A stretch of 64,000 nucleotides of DNA from Mycolicibacterium aromaticivorans JS19b1 = JCM 16368 (GCF_000559085.1 NZ_JALN02000001.1:620001-684000), one strand, 5' to 3'; shown: positions 19,216 through 27,380, numbered from the stretch's first letter. Program-made: numbers and translations. Notes: generated by a model not told the origin, from the letters alone.

Positions 19216-20462
19216 CCGCCGCCGAAACGGTCGACGTCGCGATCGTCGGCGCCGGTCCCGCCGGACTGACAGCCGCCGCCGACCTGGCGCGCAACAGCGC
19301 CTTGAATGTCGTCGTACTGGAACGCGAATCGGAAGCCGGCGGGATCCCGAGGCACAGCGATCACCCGGGCTACGGAATGCGCGACCGCAAGACGTTCATC
19401 AGCGGACCCGCCTACGCCGCGCGGCTCACCCGGGAGGCCCGTGCCGCCGGCGCGACGATACGCACCAGCGCGACGGTCACCGGTTGGGCTGACGATCAGA
19501 CTCTCGAGGTCACCTCTCCGCAGGGGCGCTACGACCTCACCGCCAGGGCCATCGTGCTGGCCACCGGCGCCCGTGAACGGCCGCGCCCGGCCCGGTTGAT
19601 TCCCGGCGATCGCGGGGCGGGCGTCTACACCACCGGCCTGTTGCAGAACGCAGTGCATCTCAAGCATCGCACCGTCGGCCGGCGAGCCGTCGTGGTCGGC
19701 GCCGAGCTGGTCAGCTACTCGGCGGTGCTCACCCTCAAACACGTCGGCTGCCAGACCGTCTTGATGACAACCGAATACCCGTCACCGGAGTCGTACGGCG
19801 TGTTCAACCTTGCCGGCCGGTCACCGCTGCTCGGACTGCAGGTCGCCACCCGCACCCGAGTGGCACGGATCATCGGCAAGCCGACGGTCACCGGCGTCGA
19901 GGTCGAGAATCTCGACACGGGTGAGCGCCGAATCGTCGACTGCGACACCGTCGTCCTGACCGGCGATTGGATCCCAGACCACGAGCTCGCGCGCAGCACC
20001 GGCCTCGACATCGATCCCGGAACGCTCGGTCCGGTCGTGGACACCGCGCTGCGTACCAGCCGACCCGGAGTCTTCGCGATCGGCAACCTGCTGCACCCCG
20101 TCGACACCGCCGACATCGCCGCACTCGACGGTCGCCACGTCGCCGACCAGGTCCGCGCCCACCTCGCGGGACACCGGCCCGCCGATGCGGGAGTGCCGAT
20201 CCACGCCGAGGCACCGTTTCGCTGGGTGGCCCCCAATCTATTGCGTCCCGGCGATCCGCCGCCCGCCCGGCACCGGCTGCTGTTGTGGACTGACCGGCTG
20301 GTCCGTATTCCGAAAGTCGTTGCCCGCCAAGATGGTGCTGTCGTCGGCCGCGCGACCTTGCCCTGGCCCGCGTCGCCCGGGCGAGTGTTCCGGGTCCCGT
20401 CCAGGATCCTGGATGGTGTCGACACTCGTGGTGGCCCGGTCGTTTTGTCGCTTGCCGACTGA
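19212..20462 (+). CDS. NAD(P)/FAD-dependent oxidoreductase, HcnB/GlpB-like partner subunit
   Basis: This 416-residue flavoprotein overlaps the preceding gene as ATGA (19212-19215). The FAD motif VGAGPAGLTAAADL spans residues 12-25, and ATGARERPRPARLIPG is typical of HcnB and opine-oxidase-like subunits. The second nucleotide site reads VVVGAELVS, a degenerate glycine motif, so NAD(P) binding is uncertain. About 95 residues after the FAD domain (from about 322) have no family I recognise. It is the last gene of the five-gene operon and ends three bases from the convergent cbiO stop. Confidence 0.8.
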   Translation: MTAAETVDVAIVGAGPAGLTAAADLARNSALNVVVLERESEAGGIPRHSDHPGYGMRDRKTFISGPAYAARLTREARAAGATIRTSATVTGWADDQTLEVTSPQGRYDLTARAIVLATGARERPRPARLIPGDRGAGVYTTGLLQNAVHLKHRTVGRRAVVVGAELVSYSAVLTLKHVGCQTVLMTTEYPSPESYGVFNLAGRSPLLGLQVATRTRVARIIGKPTVTGVEVENLDTGERRIVDCDTVVLTGDWIPDHELARSTGLDIDPGTLGPVVDTALRTSRPGVFAIGNLLHPVDTADIAALDGRHVADQVRAHLAGHRPADAGVPIHAEAPFRWVAPNLLRPGDPPPARHRLLLWTDRLVRIPKVVARQDGAVVGRATLPWPASPGRVFRVPSRILDGVDTRGGPVVLSLAD

Positions 20463-20465
20463 GGA

Positions 20466-21206
20466 TCAGCGCGCGGGAACCACGAAACCCCAGGGCAATT
20501 CGAGCCGGTGGGCGGCGAGTAACTCGGCGTTGGACAGCACGGCGGTGACGGTGTCGTCGGCGACCACCGCGCCCCCGTCGAGCACGATCGCCCGGTCGCA
20601 GAGCTGTGCGGCATACGGCAGGTCGTGGGTGACGATCACCATCGTCGCCGGCAGCGTCGCCAGCGTCTCGGCCAGTTCCCGCCGCGCGACCGGATCGAGG
20701 TTCGCCGAGGGCTCGTCGAGCACCAGTATCTCGGGCTCGCAGGCCAGGACGGTGGCCAGTGCGGCGCGGCGGCGCTGCCCGCCGGACAAATGACCAGGAC
20801 TGCGGTCGGCGTGTTCGGTCATCGACACGACCTCCAACGCGGCGGCCACCCGGGCGGCCAGCGCATCCCCGGTGAGCCCGAAGTTGGCGGGGCCGAACGC
20901 GACGTCCTGGGCGACCGTGGGCATGAACAGTTGATCGTCGGGATCCTGGAACACCAGCCCGACTCGGCGCCGGATATCGCGAAGGGTCTTGCGGGTCAAC
21001 GTGATTCCACTGATCTCTATCACGCCCGTGGTGGCGGTGAGGACGCCGTTGAGATGCAGCATGAGCGTGGTCTTGCCGGCCCCGTTGGGGCCGAGGATGG
21101 CCACCCGTTCGCCGGGCTCGATGCTGAGATCGACACCGTCGAGCGCTACGCGGCCGTCGGGATAGCGGTAGTGCAGACCCTCGACGCGGACGGCCGGCGT
21201 GCTCAT
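20466..21206 (-). CDS. cbiO: Cobalt ECF transporter ATP-binding protein
   Basis: This 246-residue ABC ATPase powers cobalt uptake with CbiM, CbiN and CbiQ. Walker A GPNGAGKTT is at residues 39-47. The Q-loop VFQDPDDQLF, signature LSGGQRRRAAL and Walker B ILVLDEPSANLD follow. The start is ATG at 21206, overlapping the cbiQ stop as ATGA. An upstream in-frame extension inside cbiQ is rejected because it adds 22 residues of non-family sequence. Confidence 0.93.
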   Translation of the reverse strand: MSTPAVRVEGLHYRYPDGRVALDGVDLSIEPGERVAILGPNGAGKTTLMLHLNGVLTATTGVIEISGITLTRKTLRDIRRRVGLVFQDPDDQLFMPTVAQDVAFGPANFGLTGDALAARVAAALEVVSMTEHADRSPGHLSGGQRRRAALATVLACEPEILVLDEPSANLDPVARRELAETLATLPATMVIVTHDLPYAAQLCDRAIVLDGGAVVADDTVTAVLSNAELLAAHRLELPWGFVVPAR

Positions 21207-21979
21207 CGCAGCACCCAGGCTGACGTCGCCACCGCGGCGGCGGCCACCGCGGGCGTCAGCGCGAACACCCACTGCGCCCCCGAGGCCCGCGGACCGGCCC
21301 CGACGATCGCCAATTCGGGCACCTTGCCGTCGAAGCCGCGCGACGTCATCGCCAGGTAGACGCGCTCGCCCCGCTCATAGGACCGAAGGAACAACGCCCC
21401 AACGCCTTTCGCGATCGCGCCGATCTGATGGAGTGCGCGCGGGGAATCGCCGCGAGAGACCCGCGCCATCCGCATCCGGCTGACTTCCGCCGACAGCAGG
21501 TCGATATAGCGGATCATCAACACCAGCATCGAGGTCACCAGGCCCGGCACCCCGAGCCGGCTCAGCGCCAATGGCAGCTCGCGTGCCGACGTGGTGGCGG
21601 CGACGGTGAGCGAGGCGGCCACGCCGAGCGTGCCCTTGACCACGATCCCCCACGCGGCCCACAACCCGGCGACCGACAGCTGCAGGCCGCCGACCGTGAC
21701 GCGTTCGCCACCCTCGGCGAACGGCAGCAACACGGCCAGGACGATGAACGGGGCTTCGATCAGCATCCGCGGCAGGATCCATCGCAGCGGGATCGTGGCC
21801 ACCCGCCAGACCACCAGCACGATCACGGCGTAGACCGCGAACGGCCAGATCATCTCCCGCGGGGTGGCCACCACCGCGAGGACGAACAACACGAGTCCGG
21901 CGATCTTGACTTCCGCGGGTGCGCGGTGCACCACTGATTCGCCGTCCCGGTAAAGCGGGTGGGAGTGCCCGGCTCCCAT
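21203..21979 (-). CDS. cbiQ: Cobalt ECF transporter T component
   Basis: This 258-residue membrane protein (EcfT family) couples the ATPase to the substrate-binding subunit CbiM. It has about five membrane segments and two cytoplasmic coupling helices with the Ala/Ser-Arg-Gly motifs ARVSRGD and TSRGFDG. The start is ATG at 21979, one base after the cbiN stop. The N-terminal GAGHSHPLY segment contains two His that could weakly bind metal. Confidence 0.92.
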   Translation of the reverse strand: MGAGHSHPLYRDGESVVHRAPAEVKIAGLVLFVLAVVATPREMIWPFAVYAVIVLVVWRVATIPLRWILPRMLIEAPFIVLAVLLPFAEGGERVTVGGLQLSVAGLWAAWGIVVKGTLGVAASLTVAATTSARELPLALSRLGVPGLVTSMLVLMIRYIDLLSAEVSRMRMARVSRGDSPRALHQIGAIAKGVGALFLRSYERGERVYLAMTSRGFDGKVPELAIVGAGPRASGAQWVFALTPAVAAAAVATSAWVLR

Positions 21980-21980
21980 C

Positions 21981-22337
21981 TCAGTCCTTCGCGCGGCGGC
22001 TGCGCGCGATCAGCCAGAATCCGCCGAACGCGATGCCCAGCACGACGACGGCGCCGATGACGCCGGCGAGCCCGCTCGTCGCGGGGTGGCCGAAGATCGT
22101 GTAGTCGGCCAGCGGCGAGGCCGACATGGTGTGCGCGCTCGCGTGCTGGGCGATGCACTGGCCAGTGAGCTGTTGGCCGTGGTCGGTGTGGACGACCTGA
22201 CAGCCCTGCAATGTTGCCGAGTCCAGTCCGTCCGGGCTGGTGCTGGCGAAGTAGGACACCACACCGGCGATCAGCAGGATCGCCACCCCGAAACCGACCC
22301 AGAACCGCCGACTCCGGGCCACCCCCTGGCTGCTCAT
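21981..22337 (-). CDS. cbiN: Cobalt transporter small subunit, PDGLE-type CbiN
   Basis: This 118-residue protein has one N-terminal and one C-terminal membrane helix around an extracytoplasmic loop. It carries the PDGLE-family motif TSPDGLDSATLQ near residue 29, the form of CbiN found fused or adjacent to CbiM. It assists loading of Co(II) into CbiM. The ATG at 22337 overlaps the cbiM stop as ATGA. Confidence 0.88.
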   Translation of the reverse strand: MSSQGVARSRRFWVGFGVAILLIAGVVSYFASTSPDGLDSATLQGCQVVHTDHGQQLTGQCIAQHASAHTMSASPLADYTIFGHPATSGLAGVIGAVVVLGIAFGGFWLIARSRRAKD

Positions 22338-23038
22338 GCGGCCACGGCCTCGCGATCGCGATCGCGGCGCAGCAGGTAGACGAGGTCGGGACGGGACCGG
22401 GCGACGGCCATCACGGTGACCGCCGTGATCAGCCCTTCGCCGATACCGATCAGGACATGGGTACCGAGCATGTAGGCGGCCACTGTGCCCAGCGAGGTCG
22501 GCGCGGAACCACCGATCGCGTATTCGGCCACAAATCCCATTGCTGCGCAGACTGTTCCGAACAACGCCGAGAGGAAGCCGACCACTCCGAGCGCCGGTAC
22601 CGACCCGGGCCGACGTCGTCGCACCAGCGCGTGGAGGACCCGCGCGGCGGCGTATCCCGCGGTGACGCCGATCAAGGCCATGTTGGTGATGTTCATCCCC
22701 AGTGCGGTCACGCCGCCGTCGGCGAACAACAGCGACTGCACCACCAGAACGATCGTGATGCACAGCACGCCGGTGTATGGGCCGACCAGGATCGCGGCGA
22801 GCGCGCCACCGAGGAGGTGCCCGCTCACGCCGGGCAGGATCGGGAAGTTGATCATCTGCACCGCGAAGATGAAGGCGGCGACCAGCCCGGCCAACGGGAC
22901 GGTGCGTTCGTCGAGTTCGGTACGCGCGCGCCAGCCGCACAGCGCGACCGCCGCGATTGCCAGCACCCCGAACATCACCGAGGTGGGCGCGTTGACCAGG
23001 CCGTCGCTCATGTGCATGGCCGTGATCTGGACGCTCAA
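22334..23038 (-). CDS. cbiM: Cobalt ECF transporter substrate-binding membrane subunit
   Basis: CbiM is the S component that binds Co(II). The protein is 234 residues from the TTG at 23038, with about seven membrane segments and the motifs MHMSDGLVNAPTS, INFPILPGVSGHLLGGALAAIL and MNITNMALIG. GAGGAG five bases upstream favours TTG 23038. In known NikM/CbiM structures, however, the metal is held by the N-terminal Met-His, here encoded from the internal ATG at 23017. The true start may therefore be 23017. The operon order is cbiM-N-Q-O. Confidence 0.92.
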   Translation of the reverse strand: MSVQITAMHMSDGLVNAPTSVMFGVLAIAAVALCGWRARTELDERTVPLAGLVAAFIFAVQMINFPILPGVSGHLLGGALAAILVGPYTGVLCITIVLVVQSLLFADGGVTALGMNITNMALIGVTAGYAAARVLHALVRRRRPGSVPALGVVGFLSALFGTVCAAMGFVAEYAIGGSAPTSLGTVAAYMLGTHVLIGIGEGLITAVTVMAVARSRPDLVYLLRRDRDREAVAA

Positions 23039-23075
23039 CGTGGCTCCTCGCGGTCGGGTCGGTCCCCAACGGTCA

Positions 23076-23105
23076 ACCTTAATCGGCCGGCGAGATATCT
23101 GTCTA
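23076..23105 (-). promoter_or_regulatory. Putative cbiMNQO promoter
   Basis: On the minus strand TAGACA (23105-23100, five of six bases of TTGACA) and TAAGGT (23081-23076, TANNNT) are 18 bases apart. Transcription would start near 23069. The -35 box lies inside the palindrome at 23096-23117. Confidence 0.5.
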
Positions 23106-23117
23106 CCTGTACAGATA
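23096..23117. promoter_or_regulatory. Palindromic operator upstream of cbiM, likely ArsR-type site
   Basis: TATCTGT (23096-23102) and ACAGATA (23111-23117) are perfect inverted arms around an 8-base spacer. It covers the -35 region of the cbiM promoter and lies between the ArsR-type gene and cbiM, as expected for metal-released repression. Confidence 0.6.
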
Positions 23118-23135
23118 ATGGAGTGAAGAGTTCAC

Positions 23136-23468
23136 TCACTCGGAATGAGCGGCACCGATCCAGTGCAGCAGATCGTGCACGGTGTGATCTTCCAGCCGGT
23201 AGCTCACCTGACGCCCCACGCGCGTCGAGGTGACCCAACCCTGCTGACGTAGCACCCGAAGTGCTTGTGAGACAGCGTTTTCCGACCGGCCTACGGCGGC
23301 GGCAAGATCACCGACGCAGATGCCCGGCGCCCGGTGCAGCCCGAGCAGGATCTCCAGACGGTGCGGGTCGGACAACAGATCGAAACGTTGCGTCCAACCG
23401 TGGATGTCCACATCGGCCAGCGCGGACGAGGCAAGCTCGACCTTCGCCGTATCGCCCGGGGCTTCCAT
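23136..23468 (-). CDS. ArsR/SmtB-family metal-responsive repressor (NmtR/KmtR-like)
   Basis: This 110-residue winged-helix protein has a DNA-reading helix around SENAVSQALRVLRQQGWV. The last helix region EDHTVHDLLHWIGAAHSE holds Asp and four His, resembling the alpha-5 nickel/cobalt site of mycobacterial NmtR. It probably senses Co(II) or Ni(II) and represses cbiMNQO downstream through the palindrome at 23096-23117. TAGATT at 23476-23481 lies seven bases before the ATG at 23468, so the mRNA may be leaderless. The inverted repeat GAGTGAA/TTCACTC (23121-23137) abuts its stop codon. Confidence 0.87.
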   Translation of the reverse strand: MEAPGDTAKVELASSALADVDIHGWTQRFDLLSDPHRLEILLGLHRAPGICVGDLAAAVGRSENAVSQALRVLRQQGWVTSTRVGRQVSYRLEDHTVHDLLHWIGAAHSE

Positions 23469-23475
23469 GCCTAGG

Positions 23476-23481
23476 AATCTA
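23476..23481 (-). promoter_or_regulatory. Putative -10 box (TAGATT) of the ArsR-type gene
   Basis: TAGATT on the minus strand ends seven bases before the ATG at 23468. Confidence 0.45.
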
Positions 23482-23546
23482 ACCCAGCGGGCGGGCTGGA
23501 CCCGGGACGCTGGAACAATCCGGCCCCCGTACGCGACTATTGATGC

Positions 23547-24257
23547 GTGGACTGCGATGTCGCCCGGGAGGCGTTGTCAGCCCGGATCGACGGCGAACGT
23601 GAACCCGTTCCCGCGGCCCGGGTCGACGAGCATCTCACCACCTGTGACCAGTGCGGGGCGTGGTACGCGCGGGCCATCGAGCAGACGCAGCAGCTGCGTC
23701 GACTGGCCGGCCGGTCCCAGGTGGCGGCCGTCGCTGCGCCGAGTCCGCCGTCGCGGAAGGTCCGCCCACCGGCCCGCATCTGGCTTCGTTGGTCGTTGGC
23801 GACACTCGGGGTGCTGCAGATCGCCCTAGCGGTGGCCCAGGCGCTAGGTCTCAACGTCGGCACGGCCGCGGCGGGTCACCATGCCATGATGGCCGGGCAT
23901 CTACTCAACGAGTCCACGGCATGGTCGGCAGCGTTGGGTGCGGTGATGATCGTCGCGGCGGCGCGCCCGACCGCGGCCGCCGGCCTGGCCGGGGTGCTGT
24001 CGATATTCACCGCGATCCTCACCGCCTATGTCGTCAGCGATGCAATGTCCGGTGCGGTGAGCCTCGACCGGGTGCTCTCCCACCTCCCGGTGCTGGCCGG
24101 CACTGTCGTGGCGCTGCTGGTCTGGCGCACAACCCAGGCGCCGGGTCTCGAGCCCCGGCCCGACAGCGCGGGCGTCACCGCCGATGTGGTGTTGCCCGAC
24201 AACGCCTCTCGCGGCCGCCGCCGCGGGCACCTCTACCCCACCGACGGGGCCGCGTGA
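23547..24257 (+). CDS. Zinc-finger (zf-HC2) membrane protein, possible anti-sigma factor
   Basis: This 236-residue protein begins with a cytoplasmic ZAS-type zinc finger: Cys3, then His29-x3-Cys33-x2-Cys36. About four membrane segments follow from residue 79. The layout is that of membrane anti-sigma factors. In M. tuberculosis a similar protein, Rv0093c, lies near ctpA and has been considered a partner of SigC-type regulation. A sigC gene lies 9 kb downstream here, so a SigC link is an inference only. The start is GTG at 23547, with no Shine-Dalgarno. Confidence 0.75.
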   Translation: MDCDVAREALSARIDGEREPVPAARVDEHLTTCDQCGAWYARAIEQTQQLRRLAGRSQVAAVAAPSPPSRKVRPPARIWLRWSLATLGVLQIALAVAQALGLNVGTAAAGHHAMMAGHLLNESTAWSAALGAVMIVAAARPTAAAGLAGVLSIFTAILTAYVVSDAMSGAVSLDRVLSHLPVLAGTVVALLVWRTTQAPGLEPRPDSAGVTADVVLPDNASRGRRRGHLYPTDGAA

Positions 24258-24272
24258 CCTGCGCGTAGAAGG

Positions 24273-24938
24273 TCAGAGCATGACGCCGAACATGATCGCC
24301 ATCCCGGCGGCCATCATCGACTGACACAGAATCCCGAGCGGCCGCGCCGTCGTAGCGGCCGCTCGGTCCCTTCGCACCGCCAGGTAGCGATACAGCCAGT
24401 ACACCGCGGCCACCGCGAACAGAAGAGTGCAGATCCAGTTCAACGTGTCGATGTAGGGCGGGTAACCGCCGCCGGAGCTGTCCGCCGCGGCCGCAGTCCC
24501 GGACATGTCCATGCCGGGCATGTTCATCCCCGCGTGACCGGCGTGCCCCGACGACCCCGCCGTGGCCGCCGGATCGCCGGCGTAGGACGCCTGCCCTGGC
24601 AGCAGCCGACCGTTCATCACCGCATACATCCAGGCCATTGCCAGCATCATCAGCGCGTGATACGCACCCGCGACCCGGTGACCGGCGCAGATCGGGCTCG
24701 CCGTGACAGCGACGAACCAGAGGGTCGCGAGCAGGAAGAACACCATCGGTGCGACGGTCGGCAACGCCGCGCCCCAGGGCCAGGCCATCACCGCCATCGC
24801 CAGCGCCATCACGACGTGCAGTAGTTGGCTGACGACCGCCGCCGAGCGCCGGTCACCGCCGGCGAGGGTCGACAGGCATTCGGCGGCGGCCAGTACGAAC
24901 AGCAGAGTGACGACCCAGCGCAGCGTGAGGTCAGCCAT
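24273..24938 (-). CDS. DUF5134 membrane protein with Met/His-rich, probably copper-binding loop
   Basis: This 221-residue protein has about six membrane segments and fits the actinobacterial DUF5134 family. The loop around residues 130-148 is rich in soft-metal ligands ([16 protein letters not shown]), like copper-binding segments of CopA/CopB and PcoB proteins. It is transcribed divergently from the CtaG/CopD gene, which supports a role in copper handling. The function is not established. AAGGAG lies nine bases before ATG 24938. The GTG at 24941, six bases from it, is an alternative start. Confidence 0.75.
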   Translation of the reverse strand: MADLTLRWVVTLLFVLAAAECLSTLAGGDRRSAAVVSQLLHVVMALAMAVMAWPWGAALPTVAPMVFFLLATLWFVAVTASPICAGHRVAGAYHALMMLAMAWMYAVMNGRLLPGQASYAGDPAATAGSSGHAGHAGMNMPGMDMSGTAAAADSSGGGYPPYIDTLNWICTLLFAVAAVYWLYRYLAVRRDRAAATTARPLGILCQSMMAAGMAIMFGVML

Positions 24939-25021
24939 CACCGGTCACTCCTTCTTCTCCGCTCCGCACGTCAGCAATGGTCGATTCATCGCACCAGAAA
25001 GTTCCCACCACGGCGACTCGG

Positions 25022-25040
25022 CTACGACAACCAGTCGTAG
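25022..25040. promoter_or_regulatory. Perfect palindrome at the ctaG promoter
   Basis: CTACGAC (25022-25028) and GTCGTAG (25034-25040) flank a 5-base spacer. The right arm runs into the -10 box TAGACT, so a protein bound here would block the promoter. Confidence 0.5.
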
Positions 25041-25043
25041 ACT
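25038..25043 (+). promoter_or_regulatory. Putative -10 box (TAGACT) of the CtaG/CopD gene
   Basis: TAGACT ends seven bases before the ATG at 25051, fitting a leaderless mRNA. Confidence 0.5.
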
Positions 25044-25050
25044 CGCGACG

Positions 25051-26961
25051 ATGGAAGCCACCCACACAGGCACCCGCTCGCCGGGTCGGTGGATGCTGGG
25101 CGGCTACCTGGTCCTGCTCGCCGCGCTCGTCGGCTACGCGGTGGCATCCGGTGACCGTCGCTTCACCGCGACCGGCGACTCCTACCCCGGCCTGGCGACC
25201 AGCGTCGCCGAGCTGATCGGCTACTTCACCGCGACGCTGGCCGCCGCGATCTGTCTGGGCGCGCTGGTGTTCATCGTCATCACCGCCGAGCCCGACGAAC
25301 GCGGCGTGCTCGACCCGGCGTCGTTCCGGGTGCATCTGCTGGCCGAACGCCTCGCACCGGTCTGGCTGGTGACGGCGCTGGCGATGATCCCGGTCCAGGC
25401 AGCCAATGCGGCCGGGATACCGGTCACCCGGCTGATCACCGGCGGAGGCCTGGGAAGTGCGCTAGGCGCTTCGGAAATGGGCCGCGGCTGGATCGCCGTC
25501 GCTGTCGTCGCGACCGTGGTGACAGTGGGTCTCCGGGCCACCCTGCGTTGGTCCTGGCACGCCGTGCTGCTGATTCCTACGTTCATCGGAGTGATCGCGC
25601 TGCCGGTCAGCGGCAACGCCGGTCAGGGGCCCGATCACGACTACGCGACCAGCGCCGTGATCGTCTTCGCCGCCGCGCTGGCTGTGCTGACCGGCCTGGC
25701 GGTGAGCGCGGCGCTGGCCCCGCCGACGGCCGAACTGCGCCGACGGATTCTGCTCGCCCAGCGGGTCGCCGGCGCGGTGGCGCTGGTATACGGGGCGGTG
25801 TTGTGGTTCCTGCTGGCGACAGCGGCCGGATTGGCGTCGGACTATGGACGATTCGGCGCCCTGGCCGCGGTCGCGCTGCTGGCGAGCCTGGTGATCGGCG
25901 CCAGGAGCGCCGTCACCGGCGCGGTGGCCGGCGTCCTGGCGGTCGCCGCTGTGTCGGCGATGGCGGTTCAGACCGCGCCCCGGTTGCTGGCCCACCAGTT
26001 CACCGCCTGGGACGTCTTCCTCGGCTACCAGCTCCCCGACCCGCCGAATGCGCTTCGGCTGCTGACGGTCTGGCGTTTCGACGTACTGCTCGGTGTCGCG
26101 GCGGTGGTCTTGGCGCTGGGCTACGTGATCGGGTACGTACGGCTGCGACGGCGCGGAGACGCCTGGCCGCCCGGCCGCTTGGTGGCATGGATGGTGGGTT
26201 GTGCCGCACTGCTCCTCGCAACCAGCTCGGGGGTGCGCGCCTACGGGTCGGCGATGTTCAGCGTGCACATGGCCGAGCACATGGCGCTGAACATGTTCAT
26301 TCCGGTGTTTCTGGTGCTGGGCGCTCCGATCACCTTGGCGCTGCGCACGCTTCCGGTGGCGGGCGCCGGGCGGCCGCCTGGGCCCCGGGAACGGCTGCTG
26401 TGGCTGGTGCATTCCCCGGTGTCACGGTTCCTGTCCCATCCCGCAACAGCGTTCGTGCTGTTCGTCGGATCCCTGTACACGGTGTACTTCACCCCGGTGT
26501 TCGACACCCTGGTGCGCTACCACTGGGGTCACGAGTTCATGACGCTGCACTTTCTGATCACCGGGTACCTGTTCTTCTGGGGAATCATCGGCATCGACCC
26601 GGGCCCCAAGCGATTGCCGTTCATCGGCCGACTGGGCCTGCTGTTCGCGGTGATGCCGTTTCACGCCTTCTTCGGCATCGCGACCATGACCATGACCTCG
26701 GTGCTCGGCGGCACGTTCTATCGCTACTTGCACGTGCCGTGGGTGGCGAGCCTCAACGACGACCAACACCTCGGCGGAGCGATCGCCTGGGGTTCCAGCG
26801 AACTACCCGTCATCGTCGTGGTGATCGCACTGGTGTACCAATGGGCGCGTCAAGACCGGCGGACCGCCACCCGCACCGACCGGCACGCAGACGCTCACTA
26901 CGACGACGATCTCGACGCCTACAACGCGATGCTGCGGGAGCTGGCCAAGAACCGGCGCTGA
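25051..26961 (+). CDS. CopD-CtaG fusion membrane protein (cytochrome c oxidase copper assembly / copper transport)
   Basis: This 636-residue protein has about 15 membrane segments. The N-terminal half resembles the CopD copper-resistance/export domain. The C-terminal third (from about residue 400) is a caa3-type CtaG domain, with [17 protein letters not shown] and [17 protein letters not shown] as His-rich signatures. M. tuberculosis Rv0102 (about 661 residues) has the same design. It is expected to move copper across the membrane for oxidase assembly. The start ATG 25051 is set by the -10 box seven bases upstream. The convergent sodA remnant starts nine bases after its stop. Confidence 0.85.
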   Translation: MEATHTGTRSPGRWMLGGYLVLLAALVGYAVASGDRRFTATGDSYPGLATSVAELIGYFTATLAAAICLGALVFIVITAEPDERGVLDPASFRVHLLAERLAPVWLVTALAMIPVQAANAAGIPVTRLITGGGLGSALGASEMGRGWIAVAVVATVVTVGLRATLRWSWHAVLLIPTFIGVIALPVSGNAGQGPDHDYATSAVIVFAAALAVLTGLAVSAALAPPTAELRRRILLAQRVAGAVALVYGAVLWFLLATAAGLASDYGRFGALAAVALLASLVIGARSAVTGAVAGVLAVAAVSAMAVQTAPRLLAHQFTAWDVFLGYQLPDPPNALRLLTVWRFDVLLGVAAVVLALGYVIGYVRLRRRGDAWPPGRLVAWMVGCAALLLATSSGVRAYGSAMFSVHMAEHMALNMFIPVFLVLGAPITLALRTLPVAGAGRPPGPRERLLWLVHSPVSRFLSHPATAFVLFVGSLYTVYFTPVFDTLVRYHWGHEFMTLHFLITGYLFFWGIIGIDPGPKRLPFIGRLGLLFAVMPFHAFFGIATMTMTSVLGGTFYRYLHVPWVASLNDDQHLGGAIAWGSSELPVIVVVIALVYQWARQDRRTATRTDRHADAHYDDDLDAYNAMLRELAKNRR

Positions 26962-26970
26962 ACCACCCTG

Positions 26971-27347
26971 TCAGGCAAGGCCGCCCAGCGGTCTACCGGT
27001 CGACGCGGTGAACCGGTCCTGAACGTCGGCCCAGTTCACGACATTCCAGAAGGCCGTGACGTAGTCGGCCTTGACGTTCTTGTACTGCAGGCAGTAGGCG
27101 TGCTCCCACATGTCGACCTGCAGCAGCGGCACGATCCCCGGCGGCACGTTGGCCTGTTGGTCGTAGAGCTGGAAGGTCAGCAGTCTGCCGCCGAGCGGCT
27201 CGTAACCCAGCACCGCCCAGCCGGAACCCTGCAAACCGTTTGCGGCTGCGGCGAATTGCTGTGGTGAATCTCGTTGATCTCGCCGGAAATGTGGGGCTCG
27301 AGCGCGCTGTAGTCGTAGTCCAAGTCAGGCAATGGCTAATCGGCCAT
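26971..27347 (-). pseudogene. sodA: Decayed Fe/Mn superoxide dismutase with stop codon and internal deletion
   Basis: From ATG 27347 the frame reads [33 protein letters not shown], the SodA N-terminus with codon 4 changed to TAG (27338-27336). It then jumps, out of frame, to [24 protein letters not shown] and on to the normal C-terminal part with the metal-ligand segment [13 protein letters not shown]. About 85 residues between the HHS and QFAA segments are missing. The N-terminal iron/manganese ligand after HHS is thus lost, and no active enzyme can be made. A functional sodA must lie elsewhere in the genome. Confidence 0.9.
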
Positions 27348-27356
27348 GCCATCAAC

Positions 27357-27380
27357 TCATCTGTTCAGGTGTTCAGATGA
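27357..27380. promoter_or_regulatory. Palindrome upstream of the sodA remnant
   Basis: TCATCTG (27357-27363) and CAGATGA (27374-27380) are perfect inverted arms with a 10-base spacer that itself contains TTCAG. TATCAT on the minus strand (27382-27377) could be a -10 box. About 150 more bases up to 27531 hold no gene I recognise. Confidence 0.4.

Noticed and set aside
22338..23069. Long N-terminal extension of the cbiN frame
   Set aside because: Arg-rich out-of-frame reading of cbiM; the PDGLE protein starts at ATG 22337.
23018..23095. Cobalamin riboswitch in the cbiM leader
   Set aside because: The leader is only about 30-50 bases from the predicted start and I see no B12-box-like sequence; a covariance search would be decisive.
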